A stretch of 21,433 nucleotides of DNA, taken from an uncultured Trueperaceae bacterium. GTDB lineage: Bacteria; Deinococcota; Deinococci; Deinococcales; Trueperaceae. The stretch covers positions 1 through 21,433 of the forward strand of contig CALCHY010000250.1 of assembly GCA_937907415.1 (NCBI GenBank). Reading direction: 5' to 3'. Below are positions 1-7,934 of the stretch, piece by piece; the stretch's first letter is position 1; each line of letters starts with the position of its first letter. The notes beneath the pieces were generated by a model. That model saw only the letters and a list, made by a program, of their open reading frames with translations, was not told the DNA's origin and made no database searches. The position numbers were made by a program, and so were the translations under genes.

Positions 1-49
1 ATCGACAGCGCTCGCACGCGAGCGTCAACGCCGAAGCCATTGGAGTGCC

Positions 50-769
50 GTGAGCGAAGCAACCCCTACCCGAGTGGTCGAACAGGCGCGCGACGCCTTG
101 GCGGCGTTCGTAAAGAACGCGCCAGACGGCACGAAGTTGCCGCCAGAGCGCCAGCTAGCGCAACGGCTCGGGGTCTCGCGCACGACCTTGCGAGACGGCG
201 TAAGCCGCCTTGCGCTCCTAGGGTTGCTCGAGGTGAGGCACGGTGACGGGACTTACGTTCGCTCCCCCACGGCGGCGCAGCTAGCGCCGCTGCTACGACC
301 CCTCGTCGACGGCAAAGGCTCTACGACCATTGAGCTCTTCGAACTCAAACGCCACCTCGAGCCAGCCGTGGCGGAACTAGCGGCCATGAACTGCTCGGAG
401 GCTCAGGCGGCGAACTTGAGGGCCGCCGTTCAGCGCGATCGCAGCGAACTGGCCGGAACTACGCAGGTGGCCAAGCGCACGACGAGGCGCGTGAGTGAAC
501 GCCGTCAGCTCCACGAGCTGATCGCGGAGTCGGCCGGCGAATCGCTCCTAGTCGCCTTGCTGTCCGTAGCGAACGAACTGCTGACGCCGCACTTGACGGA
601 ACTTCTTAGCCACAGCCAGCGCCGCTTGGCCGTCGAGCAACTCTCGGCTGTTGTTGAGGCGATCGCGGCCGGCGACGCCGAAGCGGCGCGCGATGCCACG
701 GAGCTCTACCTGAGCTCGCTGGCCCGCGCCATGCGCAACGGCCCTAACGCCAGCGCGGCGGTGGGCTGA
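50..769 (+). CDS. FadR-type GntR transcriptional regulator (FCD domain)
   Basis: A cytoplasmic DNA-binding repressor or activator of the GntR superfamily, FadR/FCD branch. These usually sense a small carboxylate or sugar acid. Residues 8-75 form the winged helix, with the family signature LPPERQLAQRLGVSRTTLRD (about 30-49) followed by the GDGTYV wing. Residues 95-225 are the all-helical FCD effector domain, including FELKRHLEPAVAELAA and the EAIAAGDAEAARDA repeat typical of its last helices. The 239-residue length is normal. The GTG start at 50 has GGAG at 42-45. Oddly, of the usual Asp/His/His/His metal ligands only H155 remains; the others appear as R151, Q197 and Y220. No target gene can be named: the next gene is convergent and upstream sequence lies outside the window. 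Confidence 0.9.
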   Translation: MSEATPTRVVEQARDALAAFVKNAPDGTKLPPERQLAQRLGVSRTTLRDGVSRLALLGLLEVRHGDGTYVRSPTAAQLAPLLRPLVDGKGSTTIELFELKRHLEPAVAELAAMNCSEAQAANLRAAVQRDRSELAGTTQVAKRTTRRVSERRQLHELIAESAGESLLVALLSVANELLTPHLTELLSHSQRRLAVEQLSAVVEAIAAGDAEAARDATELYLSSLARAMRNGPNASAAVG

Positions 770-789
770 GCAGGTCGACCTTCTCAGCC
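764..789. terminator. Hairpin spanning both stop codons of convergent genes
   Basis: GGCTGAG (764-770) pairs with CTCAGCC (783-789). After a single C/T mismatch, AGGTC pairs with GACCT inside. The dyad covers the stop codon of the GntR gene (767-769) and that of the opposing gene (784-786). There is no T-run on either side, so it is a candidate bidirectional terminator by position only. Confidence 0.5.
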
Positions 790-2805
790 GAGGCTGCCGG
801 TTTGGCGCACCATGTAAGCGCCGTCCTTGATCTTGCTGAAGCGCTCGCGGTGCTCGGCCAACCGGTCGAGAGCGCGCGCCACGCGCTCAGGACTCATCCC
901 AAGCCGCTCGGCTAGGTCGAGACTGCGTACCACCGCGGGTGTGCCAGGGCGGCGGAGGTAGCCCTCGAGGAAAGCGATGTCGTCCTCGACGGTGGCCGTT
1001 GGCGCCGGGGCCGTGACCTCGTCCTCCGTTGCTTCGCGCGCACTCCGGCGAGCGGCGTGGGCACGCGTTAACGCCTCATCTTCGAGATCGATCAGGGCGT
1101 CCTGCAGGGCAGTTGCCGTGGCCACGTGCCTGACCGCACGCTCCGCCTGCTGGGCCGGCTCCGGTGCTGGCTGGCGCGTCGGCTGCAGCTCGGCCTGAGG
1201 CGCCGCGTGGCGCGGTACGAACCTTGGCTGCTCGTCGACGGGCGCAGCGCCGGCGCGAGCCTCGGCCTGGCCGAGTTGCGCGTTCCAAGCTGCCCCATCG
1301 GTTGGCGCCGCGTAACGCGCCGTGCCGGAGGTCGAAGGGTAGGTCGGGTGGTCGCTTGCCCCTCCCCCATCGCCCAGCGACCGCTCGCGGCCTAGACCGA
1401 GGCGAATGCCGATGCGCTCCATGACGCTCCGCCGCGGCGCACGCGCGGGCTCAGGGCCGTCGAGGGGCTCATCGAAGCCGCCCGCGATCTCGACCGCCTG
1501 CGGCTCGACGTCAGCTTCTCGACTCGGCACCCAGTCGACGGCTTCCCTGGTCAAGTCGGAGTCTTCTGGCACGCTGATGACGTGGCCAGCGGCAGGCGTG
1601 GCCGCGAAGGGCGCTACCGCGCGGTTCCAAGTGGACGCTTGAGCGGTTAGACCGTGTTCAGGCTGAGGTTCCTGTGCTGCGCGCCGCTGGGCCTGAGTCC
1701 GCGACTCATTCACAGAGCCGCCGCTAGCGCTGGCGACTGGCGCGTGCGCCCGCGTGGCTGCGCTAACTGCCCTGCGCTCCGTGGACGCCTGCATGGTCAT
1801 CCAGCCAGCGTTCATGGGAGAGTGGCGCTCTGCGGCGGCCGGTTCGGCTGGCGAATTCAGAGGTTCGTCGTGCAGCGTGCCGTTCGGGGAGCGTCTGAAG
1901 GCCCGCACTACCGTGTCCGGGAAATCAGGGTCCTGGGCGTGATCGGCGCTGCCTGCGGCCTGCACGGTGTCGAGCGAGTGCCAATGCGCGTTGGTTTGGC
2001 GCGCCCAAACCTCGTGAGCCGACCAGCGGTCCTTCGGTCGCAGTTCGCCGTTGGAGCTCCTGGCAGGCACGCCGCCCTCTATCCGCACCCGTGTGACGCT
2101 CCGCGTCTGAGCGAACTGGCCAGAGGTCGGTGCAGCCTGGCCCCGGGTTGGTGCTGGCGCCGCGCTGCGCTGCTGCGCAGCCGTCTTGCCTGGCACGAGC
2201 TCACCAACGGCGCCACGGAACCGATCGACGACTATCCCTGGCGTTGACTGCTCCTTGCGCAACGCAGCGGCTTGGGCCACGCCGCGGTCAACCGCGTCGG
2301 TCCAATCGGACGCCCTACGCTTCGGCGTTTCGTCGCCAGCTTCCGCGGTCCCACCAGCGCCCGCAGCGGCGTGATGCCTCGGCGCCCTGTCGGTTTCTGG
2401 TGCAGCCGGGGCGCGCCGTTGCGCCCGGCTGCCATTTGACGTTTGCGCCTGGCGGTCGCGGCGCAGCGCAGCGATGCGCAGCTCGCCGCCCTCGAACGCG
2501 AACTCGAGCCGATCATTGGCGCGCAGCCCGTGCAGGGCGAAATAACCGTCCAAGCCCGTCAGCGTGCGTGGCGCCAACAGCTCGAGGGCGACCTCTCCCC
2601 CATCGCTGCGTGCCACCACCTTGCCGACACTGAAGTGAGCGAGCAGCTTGGGTGGCAGTTGCACCGATCCGCTCTTCACGCACCAGCTAGTCAAGTCAAG
2701 AACGTAAGTGGAAGCCGCCCGCGACACCGCCGCAGGCGGGTTGACGTGGTTATGCAGGTTCTCCTCGGCGGCCATGCGTATACTCTGCCACAATCGGCGG
2801 GTCAT
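784..2805 (-). CDS. Long disordered protein with N-terminal beta domain and C-terminal winged helix, function unknown
   Basis: I do not recognise a named family. The 673-residue product has three visible parts. Residues about 33-116 look like a compact beta-rich domain with alternating hydrophobic strands (for example VQLPPKLLAHFSVGKVVAR and DRLEFAFEGGELRIAAL). Residues about 117-603 are Ala, Pro, Arg, Gln and Ser rich and probably disordered, apart from a short predicted helix near 458-475 (VMERIGIRLGLGRER). Residues about 605-668 resemble a winged helix-turn-helix, with LAERLGMSPERVARALDRL as the helical pair and KIKDGAYMVR as the wing. There is no signal peptide or membrane segment. The ATG at 2805 is preferred over an internal ATG at 2775 because TAAGTT lies exactly 6 bases upstream of it, fitting a leaderless start. 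A DNA-linked or regulatory scaffold role is inference only. Confidence 0.75.
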   Translation of the reverse strand: MTRRLWQSIRMAAEENLHNHVNPPAAVSRAASTYVLDLTSWCVKSGSVQLPPKLLAHFSVGKVVARSDGGEVALELLAPRTLTGLDGYFALHGLRANDRLEFAFEGGELRIAALRRDRQAQTSNGSRAQRRAPAAPETDRAPRHHAAAGAGGTAEAGDETPKRRASDWTDAVDRGVAQAAALRKEQSTPGIVVDRFRGAVGELVPGKTAAQQRSAAPAPTRGQAAPTSGQFAQTRSVTRVRIEGGVPARSSNGELRPKDRWSAHEVWARQTNAHWHSLDTVQAAGSADHAQDPDFPDTVVRAFRRSPNGTLHDEPLNSPAEPAAAERHSPMNAGWMTMQASTERRAVSAATRAHAPVASASGGSVNESRTQAQRRAAQEPQPEHGLTAQASTWNRAVAPFAATPAAGHVISVPEDSDLTREAVDWVPSREADVEPQAVEIAGGFDEPLDGPEPARAPRRSVMERIGIRLGLGRERSLGDGGGASDHPTYPSTSGTARYAAPTDGAAWNAQLGQAEARAGAAPVDEQPRFVPRHAAPQAELQPTRQPAPEPAQQAERAVRHVATATALQDALIDLEDEALTRAHAARRSAREATEDEVTAPAPTATVEDDIAFLEGYLRRPGTPAVVRSLDLAERLGMSPERVARALDRLAEHRERFSKIKDGAYMVRQTGSLG

Positions 2806-3059
2806 GTGGGCAACTTAACTCGTCCTGAACGGGTAGAACGAGTAGCTCGTCCACACATTTGCGGCTCATGAGCATTATCCGTTTGTGGAGAATAGGGTAT
2901 TTAGTGCGCGCTGCACGACATTACTCGGCGTGGAGGGTGTCGTGTGAGCCGTCGAGGCGCGCCGTGCGTCCGTCCGCCAGGCCAGCCGTCCGCTACGGTG
3001 TAATCTGACTGCTCCCCCGCCGCCGCTCGCGCCGCGGGGTCTCTTGGAGTCCCCGCACC
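2806..3059. promoter_or_regulatory. Divergent control region with several small repeats
   Basis: This 254-base spacer holds no gene. It contains a direct repeat CTCGTCC (2819-2825 and 2846-2852) flanking an inverted ACGAG-TAG-CTCGT (2838-2850), a 10-base palindrome GCTCATGAGC (2864-2873), and a CACGACA/TGTCGTG dyad (2914-2920 and 2938-2944). The section 2855-2905 is noticeably more AT-rich than the surroundings. TAATCT at 3001-3006 is a candidate -10 for the plus-strand exporter, whose ribosome site GGAG lies at 3046-3049. Confidence 0.45.
2812..2817 (-). promoter_or_regulatory. -10 hexamer TAAGTT, leaderless-type promoter
   Basis: On the minus strand TAAGTT is followed by six bases (GCCCAC) and then the ATG at 2805. 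This TANNNT-N6-start arrangement recurs at other genes in the window and implies transcription begins at or next to the start codon. No -35 element is obvious. Confidence 0.55.
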
Positions 3060-4280
3060 ATGACGAACCGCCACGCTGCCGCCATCCCCTTCATCCTCGT
3101 GACCCTGCTCATCGACGTGCTTGGCATCGGCCTGCTCATTCCCGTACTGCCCGAGCTCGTCACGGAGTTGGCTGGAGGCAACCTGAGCACGGGCTCCGCG
3201 TACTACGGGTGGTTCATCGCCGTGTACGCGGCCATGCAGTTCGTCTTCGCCCCTGTGCTCGGCGGGCTGGCCGACCGCTTCGGGCGCAGACCGGTTCTGC
3301 TCCTCTCGCTCTTCGGCTCCGCCGCTGACTACCTCGTCATGGCGCTGGCCCCGAACCTCACGATCCTCTTCATCGGCCGCGTCATCTCCGGCATTACTGG
3401 GGCCAACATCACGGCCGCCAACGCCTACATCGCGGACGTCAGTTCACCGGCAGAGCGCGCCAAGAACTTCGGGCTGGTCGGCGCAACGTTCGGCGTGGGT
3501 TTCATCGTCGGACCCGCCCTTGGCGGTGTCCTCGCAGGGATCGGGATCAGGGCGCCGTTCTACGCCGCGGCCGGCCTCGCCCTCATCAACTGGCTGTACG
3601 GCTACTTCATCCTGCCAGAGTCACTGGCGCCGGCGAACCGTCGCAAGTTCTCGTGGAGCCGCGCCAACCCACTCGGCTCCCTCAGGTCGATCGGGCGCCA
3701 CCTACTCGTGCGCGACTTGACCTTCACGTACGTCTGCATCGGCATCGCGCAGAACGCCATGGTCGCGACTTGGGTGCTGTTCACGACCTACCGCTTCGGG
3801 TGGACGCCGGTGATAAACGGCCTGTCACTTGCACTGGTCGGCGCCCTGTCCGTGCTCGTTCAAGGGGTGCTGGTCCGTTCCCTCGTCCCGCGGCTTGGCG
3901 AGCGCCGCACGATGCTCATCGGCATCGCGGCCTCCGCCCTGTCGTTCGTCATCTACGGCGCAAGCCCTTACGGTTGGGTCCTCTACGTCGGGATATTCGT
4001 CGGCAGCATCGGTGGCGTTACGGGGCCGGCGGCGCAGTCCCTCATCTCGCAGGCGGTGGCCGCTAACGAGCAAGGCGAGGTGCAAGGTGCCCTCGCGAGC
4101 CTCCTCAGCCTCACAGGGGTGGTCGGGCCGCTTGCAGGCACGATGCTCTTCGCCTATTTCACCTCCGGCAATGCCCCGATCGTGCTGCCTGGCGCCCCAT
4201 ACTTCCTAGGCTCTGGCCTACTTGTGGTGGCGTTCGCGGTGGCCGCCAGTGCGTTCGCGCGTTTTCCAAGCCGAACCTGA
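3060..4280 (+). CDS. MFS efflux transporter, DHA1/TetA-like
   Basis: An inner-membrane drug:proton antiporter-like protein of the major facilitator superfamily, 406 residues, consistent with 12 transmembrane helices. The N-terminus carries the TetA-like [13 protein letters not shown] segment (about 19-31) in helix 1. Motif [10 protein letters not shown] (69-77), joins helices 2 and 3. The antiporter motif [13 protein letters not shown] (145-156), is in helix 5. R107 in FIGRVISG fits the conserved helix 4 arginine. The ATG at 3060 has GGAG ten bases upstream. The closest recognised relatives are TetA/Bcr-type exporters, but the substrate cannot be read from sequence, and a tetracycline resistance label would be overreach. 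ktrB starts 31 bases downstream on the same strand but may have its own promoter. Confidence 0.88.
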   Translation: MTNRHAAAIPFILVTLLIDVLGIGLLIPVLPELVTELAGGNLSTGSAYYGWFIAVYAAMQFVFAPVLGGLADRFGRRPVLLLSLFGSAADYLVMALAPNLTILFIGRVISGITGANITAANAYIADVSSPAERAKNFGLVGATFGVGFIVGPALGGVLAGIGIRAPFYAAAGLALINWLYGYFILPESLAPANRRKFSWSRANPLGSLRSIGRHLLVRDLTFTYVCIGIAQNAMVATWVLFTTYRFGWTPVINGLSLALVGALSVLVQGVLVRSLVPRLGERRTMLIGIAASALSFVIYGASPYGWVLYVGIFVGSIGGVTGPAAQSLISQAVAANEQGEVQGALASLLSLTGVVGPLAGTMLFAYFTSGNAPIVLPGAPYFLGSGLLVVAFAVAASAFARFPSRT

Positions 4281-4282
4281 CC

Positions 4283-4288
4283 TATAGT
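4283..4288 (+). promoter_or_regulatory. Candidate -10 (TATAGT) for ktrB
   Basis: TATAGT matches the TATAAT consensus at five of six positions and lies in the 31-base gap between the exporter stop and the ktrB ATG. It would place the transcript start near 4295. No good -35 is visible, so separate transcription of ktrBA is only suggested. Confidence 0.4.
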
Positions 4289-4311
4289 AATCCCGCTTTG
4301 GGCGCCGCCGC

Positions 4312-5673
4312 ATGACCACTACTCGCACCGGCCTCTTGCGTGGGCCAACGCCATCACCGGCACGATTGATCGCCACCACTTTCGCTGGCGGCATCATCAT
4401 CGGCACCCTACTGCTGTTGCTGCCGCAGGCCCACGCACCGGGAGCGCAGGTCTCCTTCCTGGACGCGCTCTTCACCGCCACCAGCGCGCTGTGCATCACC
4501 GGGCTCTCGGTGGTAGACATCGGCACGACGTTCAATTGGTTCGGTCAAGTCATCGTGATGTTGCTGATCCAGGTAGGTGGGCTGGGCATCGTCACGTTCG
4601 GAGCGCTGTTCGCCATCGCCATGCGGCGGCGCGTCGGTTACCAACAGCGCCTAGGGCTGCAGAACCAGATGCGGACGTTCGAGGTGGGCGGCGTCGTCAA
4701 GCTCGTGCGCAGGATCCTCCTCATAGCGGTGAGCGCCGAACTGGTCGGGGCGTTGCTGCTCTGGGCGCCGTTCGCCAGGCACGAAGGTAGCGTGGCCCGC
4801 GGGGCGTACCAGGGGCTGTTCCACGCGGTGAGTGCGTTCAACAACGCGGGCTTCTCCCTCTACCCTGACAACCTGAGGGGCTTCGTCTCCGACCCGTACC
4901 TGAACCTAGTGATCGCGGCGCTCGTGATCCTGGGAGGGCTCGGCTTCTTCGTCACACTGAGTGTCGTCGCGCGCTTGCGGCTTGGCCGCAAGGCCCGCTT
5001 GACGCTGCACGCGCGCATCGTCTTCATGGCGACCGGGCTAATGCTAGCAGGCGGGTTCGTGACCGTCCTAGCCATGGAGTGGAACAACCCAGGGACGCTA
5101 GGTCCCCTCACACCGTTCGGGAAGGGGCTCGCGGCCTTCTTCCAGTCGGTCACACCGCGCACGGCTGGCTTCGAGACCGTCCCATACGAGCACTTTCACT
5201 CCGCGACGTTGATGTTCACCATGCTCCTGATGTTCATCGGCGGCAGTCCAGGCAGCACTGCGGGCGGCATCAGGACGGTCACTTTCGTCGTCATGGTAGG
5301 GAGCGCCTGGAGCCAAGCTCGCGGCCGCGGTGAGCTGACCCTGTTCGGCCGCACGATATCGAGCCGCAACGCCGTCCAGGCGAGCGCCGTCGCCCTCTTC
5401 GGGGTTCTCCTCGTTGGCGCGGCGATAACGGTGCTCCTCGTGACGGAGCCGCACTTGCCCTTCGAGAGGACCGCTTTCGAGGCCGTCTCTGCCTTCGGGA
5501 CCGTTGGCTTGAGCGCGGGCGTGACGCCCCTGCTGTCCGATTCCGGCAGGGTCGTGATCATCCTCCTGATGTACCTCGGCCGCATCGGACCCCTCACGCT
5601 AGCTACCGCCCTCGCCAGGAACGTGACGAACGACGAAGTCGAGTACCCTCACGAAGAGGTGCTGGTCGGCTAG
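4312..5673 (+). CDS. ktrB: KtrB/TrkH-type potassium transporter, pore subunit
   Basis: The membrane subunit of a Ktr-type potassium uptake system, 453 residues, the usual KtrB length. All four M1-P-M2 repeats are visible, each with its selectivity-filter glycine: CITGL (G64), NNAGF (G180), PRTAGF (G286) and FGTVGL (G399). The intramembrane gating loop GGSPGSTAGG (310-319) between repeats 3 and 4 is also present. KtrB works as a dimer gated by a cytoplasmic ring of KtrA. The ktrA gene follows after 30 bases, so the two are almost certainly one operon, here in the order B-A. The ATG at 4312 has only a weak GGGCG upstream. The short cytoplasmic C-terminus favours KtrB over the longer enterobacterial TrkH. 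Confidence 0.94.
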   Translation: MTTTRTGLLRGPTPSPARLIATTFAGGIIIGTLLLLLPQAHAPGAQVSFLDALFTATSALCITGLSVVDIGTTFNWFGQVIVMLLIQVGGLGIVTFGALFAIAMRRRVGYQQRLGLQNQMRTFEVGGVVKLVRRILLIAVSAELVGALLLWAPFARHEGSVARGAYQGLFHAVSAFNNAGFSLYPDNLRGFVSDPYLNLVIAALVILGGLGFFVTLSVVARLRLGRKARLTLHARIVFMATGLMLAGGFVTVLAMEWNNPGTLGPLTPFGKGLAAFFQSVTPRTAGFETVPYEHFHSATLMFTMLLMFIGGSPGSTAGGIRTVTFVVMVGSAWSQARGRGELTLFGRTISSRNAVQASAVALFGVLLVGAAITVLLVTEPHLPFERTAFEAVSAFGTVGLSAGVTPLLSDSGRVVIILLMYLGRIGPLTLATALARNVTNDEVEYPHEEVLVG

Positions 5674-5703
5674 GGCCACGCGCCCGGCGGCCGAGGAGGT
5701 CTA

Positions 5704-6363
5704 ATGAAGGTCCAGCAGTTCATGGTCATCGGGGCAGGCCGCTTCGGTTCGGCGCTAGCCACCACGCTCTACGAGCTTGGACACGAGGTGGTGGTGATCG
5801 ACGCGCGCGAGTCAGCGGTCACCAGCATCATGGATCACGTGACGCACGCCGTGGTGGCGGACGCCACGAACGAGGGCGTTCTTAGCAAGTTGGGCGTTGG
5901 CAACTTCGACACCGTGATCGTGGCGATCGGGTCGAACCTCGAGGCGAACATCCTCGCCACCGTCGCCGCGAAGGCGAGCGGGGTCAAGCGCATCATCTGC
6001 AAGGCAACCACCGAACTGGCCGCGCGCGTGCTCGAACGGGTGGGGGCAGACGAGGTCGTGCGCCCAGAGCACGACATGGGCAAGCGTCTTGGTCAGCAAC
6101 TCGCGTCTCCGAGCATCGTGGACGCGTTCAACTTGGGCGAGGTTCACGGGGTGGTGGAGGTGGAGGCAGGCAAACGACTAGTCGGCCGCCTCGACGAGTT
6201 GCGCCTCCCGAACCGCTTCGGCGTCAGCGTCATAGCCGTGAACCGCGGCGGCGAGGTGAGCATCAGCCCGAGCGCCACTTACGAGTTGCGCGAGGGCGAC
6301 CGCCTAGTCGTCATCGGCGGCAACGCGGCCATAGACAAGCTACGGCGCTACCTGGTGTCGTAG
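5704..6363 (+). CDS. ktrA: KtrA/TrkA-type potassium channel regulatory subunit
   Basis: A cytoplasmic RCK protein of 219 residues that binds nucleotide and gates KtrB. The N-terminal Rossmann-type RCK_N domain (about 1-125) shows the GAGRFG nucleotide loop (10-15) and an acidic residue at the end of strand 2 (D33 in VVVIDAR), which usually contacts the ribose. The RCK_C (TrkA_C) domain covers about 135-219, with LREGDRLVVIGG near its end. The single RCK_N/RCK_C pair matches KtrA rather than the duplicated TrkA. The ribosome site AGGAGG (5694-5699) is the strongest in the window. It converges tightly on the next gene, with six bases between them. Confidence 0.94.
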   Translation: MKVQQFMVIGAGRFGSALATTLYELGHEVVVIDARESAVTSIMDHVTHAVVADATNEGVLSKLGVGNFDTVIVAIGSNLEANILATVAAKASGVKRIICKATTELAARVLERVGADEVVRPEHDMGKRLGQQLASPSIVDAFNLGEVHGVVEVEAGKRLVGRLDELRLPNRFGVSVIAVNRGGEVSISPSATYELREGDRLVVIGGNAAIDKLRRYLVS

Positions 6364-6369
6364 GCGCCG

Positions 6370-6771
6370 TTAAGGCCCGACTAGCCTGACAAGGCCGCGC
6401 ACCCAGGAGCCCATGCCCTCCGCCAGGTACACCTCGAGGCGCCCGAAGGCGTCGTGCTTGAACTCGAGAGCAACCGCCCAAACGCCGTTGGCGGCCCGCC
6501 ATTCCCCATGCGCTAGCCCGGCCGGGGCGTAACTCTCCACCAACGCGGTGAGGCGTTCGGCTAGGTATGCGACGCCAACGCTGTCGACTTGGAAGCAGAC
6601 CTCTGGCGCCTCGCGTCCGCCGTCCTCGCAAGGCACTTCGTTGGCGTGGAACGAGAGAAGCAGGTCGCTGAGGACCATGCCGTATGGACTGGCCTCGATG
6701 TTGTCGCGCGCGCTGACGCTCGGCGCGAGCAGGACGGCTACCAGGAGAACGCAAGAGAAGATCTTGTTCAT
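6370..6771 (-). CDS. Small secreted protein, function unknown
   Basis: I do not recognise the family. The start at 6771 is preferred over an in-frame ATG at 6849 because it begins exactly at a classical signal peptide: MNK, then a hydrophobic stretch, then LAPSVSA with predicted cleavage after residue 21. The longer version would bury this signal behind 26 residues, and its ATG falls inside a perfect inverted repeat. The mature part (about 112 residues) has two cysteines (C48, C59 counting from 6771) that could form a disulfide in the oxidising envelope, and a C-terminal half with several amphipathic strands (WAVALEFKHDAFGRLEVYLAEG). The ribosome site is weak. TATTGT at 6821-6826 is a possible -10. 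It is divergent from the exonuclease gene and convergent with ktrA. Confidence 0.7.
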   Translation of the reverse strand: MNKIFSCVLLVAVLLAPSVSARDNIEASPYGMVLSDLLLSFHANEVPCEDGGREAPEVCFQVDSVGVAYLAERLTALVESYAPAGLAHGEWRAANGVWAVALEFKHDAFGRLEVYLAEGMGSWVRGLVRLVGP

Positions 6772-6843
6772 AGAGTTGATTCCAGCCGCAGCGCCACCCG
6801 CGATGGCGCACCGGACGTAAACAATATTGCCATCCACCTGGCC

Positions 6844-6873
6844 CGGCATGGTGAGGGGCGCCGCACCATGCCG
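6844..6873. repeat. Perfect 10-bp inverted repeat in divergent promoter region
   Basis: CGGCATGGTG (6844-6853) and CACCATGCCG (6864-6873) are exact reverse complements separated by ten bases that themselves contain the palindrome GGCGCC (6857-6862). The dyad lies between the starts of the secreted protein (6771, minus) and the exonuclease (6962, plus). It fits an operator for a dimeric regulator or a transcribed hairpin. Confidence 0.75.
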
Positions 6874-6901
6874 TCATCCTTCTGGCATCCGGCGGCGGCG
6901 C

Positions 6902-6907
6902 TAGAAT
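6902..6907 (+). promoter_or_regulatory. Candidate -10 (TAGAAT) for the exonuclease gene
   Basis: TAGAAT matches TATAAT at five of six positions. It lies 54 bases before the chosen ATG at 6962 and would give a leader of roughly 48 bases that contains the GGAGG ribosome site (6947-6951). No convincing -35 is present. Confidence 0.4.
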
Positions 6908-6961
6908 CACTTGGGCGCCACGGCCATTGACTGCTGGCGCGGAGATGGAGGCCGACACGCC

Positions 6962-7909
6962 ATGACCCACCCAAGTGAGCCCGTTGGCGCGCCCGGACCC
7001 GAACTCGAAGAGTTGCGAAACCTGCTCGAGGACTCCGGGTACTACCGCGTCCTCAAGCGCCTGCTGCCCCGCACCGAGTACGCCGTGCCCGCCTCGCTGC
7101 CTGCCGACGCCCGGCTGTACACCGCCCTGTACGTCGACACGGAGACGACGGGCTTCGACGCGCGGTCCGAGCAGATCATCGAGCTTGGCATGCTGGCCTT
7201 CGATTACGACGCCGACGGCACGGTATACGGGGTGCGCGAACTGTTCAGTGGCCTTGAGGACCCAGGTAGACCCCTGCCTCAGGAGGTCATGGACATCACG
7301 GGCATAACCGACGAAGACGTGAAGGGGCAACGGTTCGACGACGCCCTTGTTCGCGAGGCGCTGAGCGGCGCCGACCTGGTTATCGCGCACAACGCCGCCT
7401 TCGACCGCCCCTTCCTCGAGCGGCGCTACCCGGACTTCGAGCGCAAGCCGTGGGCGTGCTCGATCCGTGACGTTGGGTGGCGCGAGCTCGGCTTCGGCTC
7501 CAGCGGACTCGAGTTCCTCGCCTTCCGCAGAGGCTTCTACTACGACGCTCACCGCGCCATCTTCGACTGCCGTGCTGGCGTCGAGTTGCTCGCTGAGCCC
7601 CTGCCTGACGGCGAGCGGCCAATGCGCATGCTGCGACTCTCCGCCCTCAAGCGCTCGGTGCGGCTATGGGCCGAGGGCGCAGCCATCGCGAAGAAGGACC
7701 TGCTCAAGGCGCGCGGTTACCGCTTCAACGGCGCCAGCAAGGTGTGGTGGGTTGACCTTCCGGAGGAGGGGCACCAGGCCGAACTGGACTGGCTAGCCAG
7801 CAGTATCTACGGTCGGAGCATCGCCCTGCCCTACCTAGAAGTCGGTGCGCTCGAGCGCTATTCGGCGCGCGTGCCAGAGGCGCTACCCGCGAACGCTGCG
7901 CGGCGCTGA
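6962..7909 (+). CDS. DnaQ-like DEDDh 3'-5' exonuclease with extra C-terminal domain
   Basis: A 3'-5' exonuclease of the DNA polymerase III epsilon/DnaQ superfamily, 315 residues from the ATG at 6962 (GGAGG at 6947-6951). An in-frame TTG at 6911 would add 17 residues but has no ribosome site. The catalytic set is complete: D59 and E61 in VDTETTG (Exo I), H143, N144 and D148 in AHNAAFD (Exo II), and H197 and D202 in DAHRAIFD (Exo III). Metal-dependent hydrolysis of DNA or RNA 3' ends is expected. After about residue 218 comes a separate domain of roughly 95 residues with a distinctive GYRFNG...KVWWVDLPEE stretch, unlike the polymerase-binding tail of E. coli DnaQ. This suggests a stand-alone repair or salvage nuclease rather than the replicative proofreader. 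The natural substrate is not deducible. Confidence 0.88.
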   Translation: MTHPSEPVGAPGPELEELRNLLEDSGYYRVLKRLLPRTEYAVPASLPADARLYTALYVDTETTGFDARSEQIIELGMLAFDYDADGTVYGVRELFSGLEDPGRPLPQEVMDITGITDEDVKGQRFDDALVREALSGADLVIAHNAAFDRPFLERRYPDFERKPWACSIRDVGWRELGFGSSGLEFLAFRRGFYYDAHRAIFDCRAGVELLAEPLPDGERPMRMLRLSALKRSVRLWAEGAAIAKKDLLKARGYRFNGASKVWWVDLPEEGHQAELDWLASSIYGRSIALPYLEVGALERYSARVPEALPANAARR

Positions 7910-7934
7910 GGCCTGCGCGGCGCGCGTAAGGCAC

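Noticed and set aside
1654..2633. Long plus-strand open frames (1654-2247 and 2130-2633) opposite the disordered protein
   Set aside because: They are antisense shadows in high-GC, low-complexity coding sequence. Their translations are Arg/Pro-rich without domains, and the minus-strand frame has a promoter signature and ordered ends.
3060..4280. Calling the MFS exporter a tetracycline resistance gene
   Set aside because: The TetA-like motifs are shared by many DHA1 exporters, and no tetR-type regulator or transfer signs are nearby.
6772..6849. Longer start (ATG at 6849) for the small secreted protein
   Set aside because: The ATG lies inside a perfect inverted repeat and would place 26 polar residues before a classical signal peptide.
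6311..7552. 413-codon minus-strand frame
   Set aside because: It runs opposite the exonuclease, which has all catalytic residues, and through the 3' end of ktrA. Its translation shows no recognisable fold.
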